Shown here piece by piece: positions 8,290-8,851 of a stretch of 8,851 bases of DNA. The notes below the pieces were generated by a model. That model was given only the letters and a program-made list of their open reading frames with translations, had not been told where the DNA came from and made no database searches. Numbering within the stretch: position 1 is the stretch's first letter; every line of letters starts with the position of its first letter. The DNA is from an uncultured Arcobacter sp. (GTDB lineage: Bacteria > Campylobacterota > Campylobacteria > Campylobacterales > Arcobacteraceae): NCBI GenBank assembly GCA_913054415.1, contig CAJXII010000063.1, positions 1-8,851 of the forward strand, given 5' to 3'. The translations under genes were made by a program, and so were the position numbers.

Positions 8290-8401
8290 TTGGGTGCGGG
8301 GTTTTAACCCTGCTAAAGGTTAGATTGACTTTAATACTTAAATCTAAGAGTGACTAGCAATTTAAACTCCCAATAAGGCAGGGTTAAAACCCCGCACCCA
8401 A
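8290..8401. repeat. Long inverted repeat with hairpin-forming arms (REP/BIME-like)
   Basis: Bases 8290-8313 are the exact reverse complement of 8378-8401: a perfect 24-base stem around a 64-base spacer. Each arm is also a near-palindrome by itself: GGGTT-TT-AACCC forms a small hairpin that extends outward to GC/GC with one G-T wobble. The spacer holds a further inverted pair, TTAGATT (8320-8326) with AATCTAA (8341-8347), enclosing TTTAA-TAC-TTAAA. The GC-rich arms stand out sharply from the AT-rich surroundings. Two REP-type units in opposite orientation would look like this, and so would a miniature mobile element, but I find no clear target-site duplication. No T-tract follows either arm, so it is not a classical terminator, although it could protect the operon mRNA 3' end. 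Confidence 0.85.
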
Positions 8402-8421
8402 AAGATCAGAAGTTAAAATAA

Positions 8422-8438
8422 TATTGCAATTTGCAATA
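8422..8438. promoter_or_regulatory. 17-base palindrome, candidate operator
   Basis: TATTGCAA-T-TTGCAATA is a perfect palindrome with a single central base. It ends four bases before the likely -35 box of the ORF6N gene, a place where a dimeric repressor or activator could bind. The palindrome is seen directly; its role as an operator is inference. Confidence 0.5.
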
Positions 8439-8442
8439 CTTT

Positions 8443-8471
8443 TTAAGATATTTTTATTTTTGGTGTATAAT
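8443..8471 (+). promoter_or_regulatory. Probable sigma-70 type promoter of the ORF6N fragment
   Basis: A perfect -10 box TATAAT (8466-8471) lies 17 bases after a weak -35 box TTAAGA (8443-8448), with T-rich sequence between. A second TATAAT at 8473-8478 is an alternative. The start codon at 8502 follows about 30 bases downstream. Confidence 0.55.
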
Positions 8472-8491
8472 TTATAATATTTCACATTTAT

Positions 8492-8496
8492 GGAGG
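8492..8496 (+). promoter_or_regulatory. Ribosome binding site GGAGG of the ORF6N fragment
   Basis: GGAGG sits five bases before ATG at 8502. It overlaps the in-frame upstream ATG at 8490, which therefore cannot be the real start. Confidence 0.8.
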
Positions 8497-8501
8497 ATAT
8501 T

Positions 8502-8699
8502 ATGAATACAGAGCTAATTATTCAAGACAATATTGAAGATAGAATATATACCATTAGGGGTATGCAGGTAATGTTAGATAGAGATCTTGCTGAGCTTTAT
8601 GGTGTTGAAACAAAAAGAGTTAATGAGGCTGTTAGAAATAATCCAGATAAATTCCCAGATGACTTTATCTTTGAATTGGAAAAGATGATGATGTATTAG
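8502..8699 (+). pseudogene. Truncated ORF6N-domain DNA-binding protein
   Basis: A 65-residue remnant of an ORF6N-domain protein, a phage-related DNA-binding family common in bacterial chromosomes. After the start MNTELIIQDN, residues 19-59 carry the family core: RGMQVMLDRDLAELYGVET (19-37), then NEAVRNNPDKFPDDFIFELE (41-60). Intact family members continue past 'FPxDFxFxL' with the rest of the domain and a long C-terminal region; here it breaks off after FELE and ends KMMMY, because the DNA switches into an aminotransferase fragment between about 8672 and 8684. The start at 8502 is chosen for its GGAGG site. The promoter and ribosome site look intact, so a short peptide may still be made, but the domain is incomplete and function is doubtful. 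Confidence 0.8.
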
Positions 8700-8803
8700 C
8701 TTCTACTTTTACTTTTATAGGTTCTGTAAATGCTGTTATCTATCAAGGTGCAAATTGTGTATTTATAGATAGTGATAAAGAATCTTGGAATATATCACTA
8801 TAA
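8675..8803 (+). pseudogene. Internal fragment of a DegT/DnrJ/EryC1-family sugar aminotransferase
   Basis: In the frame after a TGA at 8672-8674, 42 codons read IGKDDDVLASTFTFIGSVNA and then VIYQGANCVFIDSDKESWNI-SL before TAA at 8801. This matches the early part of PLP-dependent nucleotide-sugar aminotransferases (pattern 'GDEVLxxxFTFxGSxNAxxYxGAxPVFxDxDxxxWNxxP'), roughly residues 60-100 of a protein normally near 370-400 residues. The N-terminus, the PLP-lysine region and the whole C-terminal domain are missing. Such enzymes make amino sugars for surface glycans, so an intact relative probably belonged to, or lies near, this cluster. It overlaps the end of the ORF6N remnant in another frame. 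It is not functional as it stands; family identity is fairly sure, subfamily is not. Confidence 0.75.
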
Positions 8804-8851
8804 TGTCCCCAGAAAAAATAACCAATTTCAAGAATATTTATATTCCTAAAT

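Noticed and set aside
8325..8330. TTGACT inside the repeat spacer as a -35 box
   Set aside because: No -10 box is found at a suitable distance (8348-8353 reads GAGTGA).
8290..8401. Reading the inverted repeat as a CRISPR unit or a rho-independent terminator
   Set aside because: There are only two copies, in opposite orientation, with no spacer array. No T-tract follows the stem and the loop is 64 bases.
8490..8501. ATG at 8490 as the start of the ORF6N fragment
   Set aside because: This ATG overlaps the GGAGG ribosome site, which is correctly placed for ATG 8502.

Overview
The window looks like part of a surface-polysaccharide (O-antigen or capsule) cluster from an AT-rich bacterium. Gene content, the strong AT bias and the style of the proteins suggest a Campylobacterota member (Sulfurimonas, Sulfurovum or Arcobacter type). 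That placement is an inference from protein style; the window holds no taxonomic marker.

Bases 1-8240 are one tightly packed + strand operon. In order it encodes the C-terminal end of a Wzy/WaaL-type membrane polymerase (cut by the window edge), two GT4-type glycosyltransferases, the three-enzyme UDP-N-acetyl-L-fucosamine pathway (WbjB, WbjC, WbjD), a WbuB-like L-FucNAc transferase, and a WecA/WbpL-like polyprenyl-phosphate sugar-1-phosphate transferase. Junctions are 8-base overlaps, direct abutments or 2-base gaps, so translation is probably coupled throughout. I see no internal promoter or terminator.

The genes make a coherent pathway. The WecA-like enzyme would start a lipid-linked oligosaccharide on undecaprenyl phosphate. 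WbjB, WbjC and WbjD would convert UDP-GlcNAc to UDP-L-FucNAc, WbuB would add L-FucNAc, the two upstream transferases would extend the unit, and the Wzy-like protein would polymerise it in the periplasm. A flippase (Wzx) and the rest of the locus must lie outside the window.

Bases 8241-8500 are non-coding and dense in structure: a short heptamer tandem repeat, a perfect 24-base inverted repeat whose arms are themselves near-hairpins (REP/BIME-like), and a 17-base palindrome just upstream of a good -10 box. I see no classical T-tailed terminator after the operon.

Bases 8502-8803 are decayed. A truncated ORF6N (phage-type DNA-binding) gene runs directly into an internal fragment of a DegT/DnrJ/EryC1-family sugar aminotransferase in another frame. 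That fragment stops abruptly before a sequence starting TGTCCCC that could be the end of an insertion element. This is a rearrangement scar at the edge of the cluster. Apart from it and the repeats, the window is a recognisable polysaccharide locus, and I found no strong case for a wholly new system.
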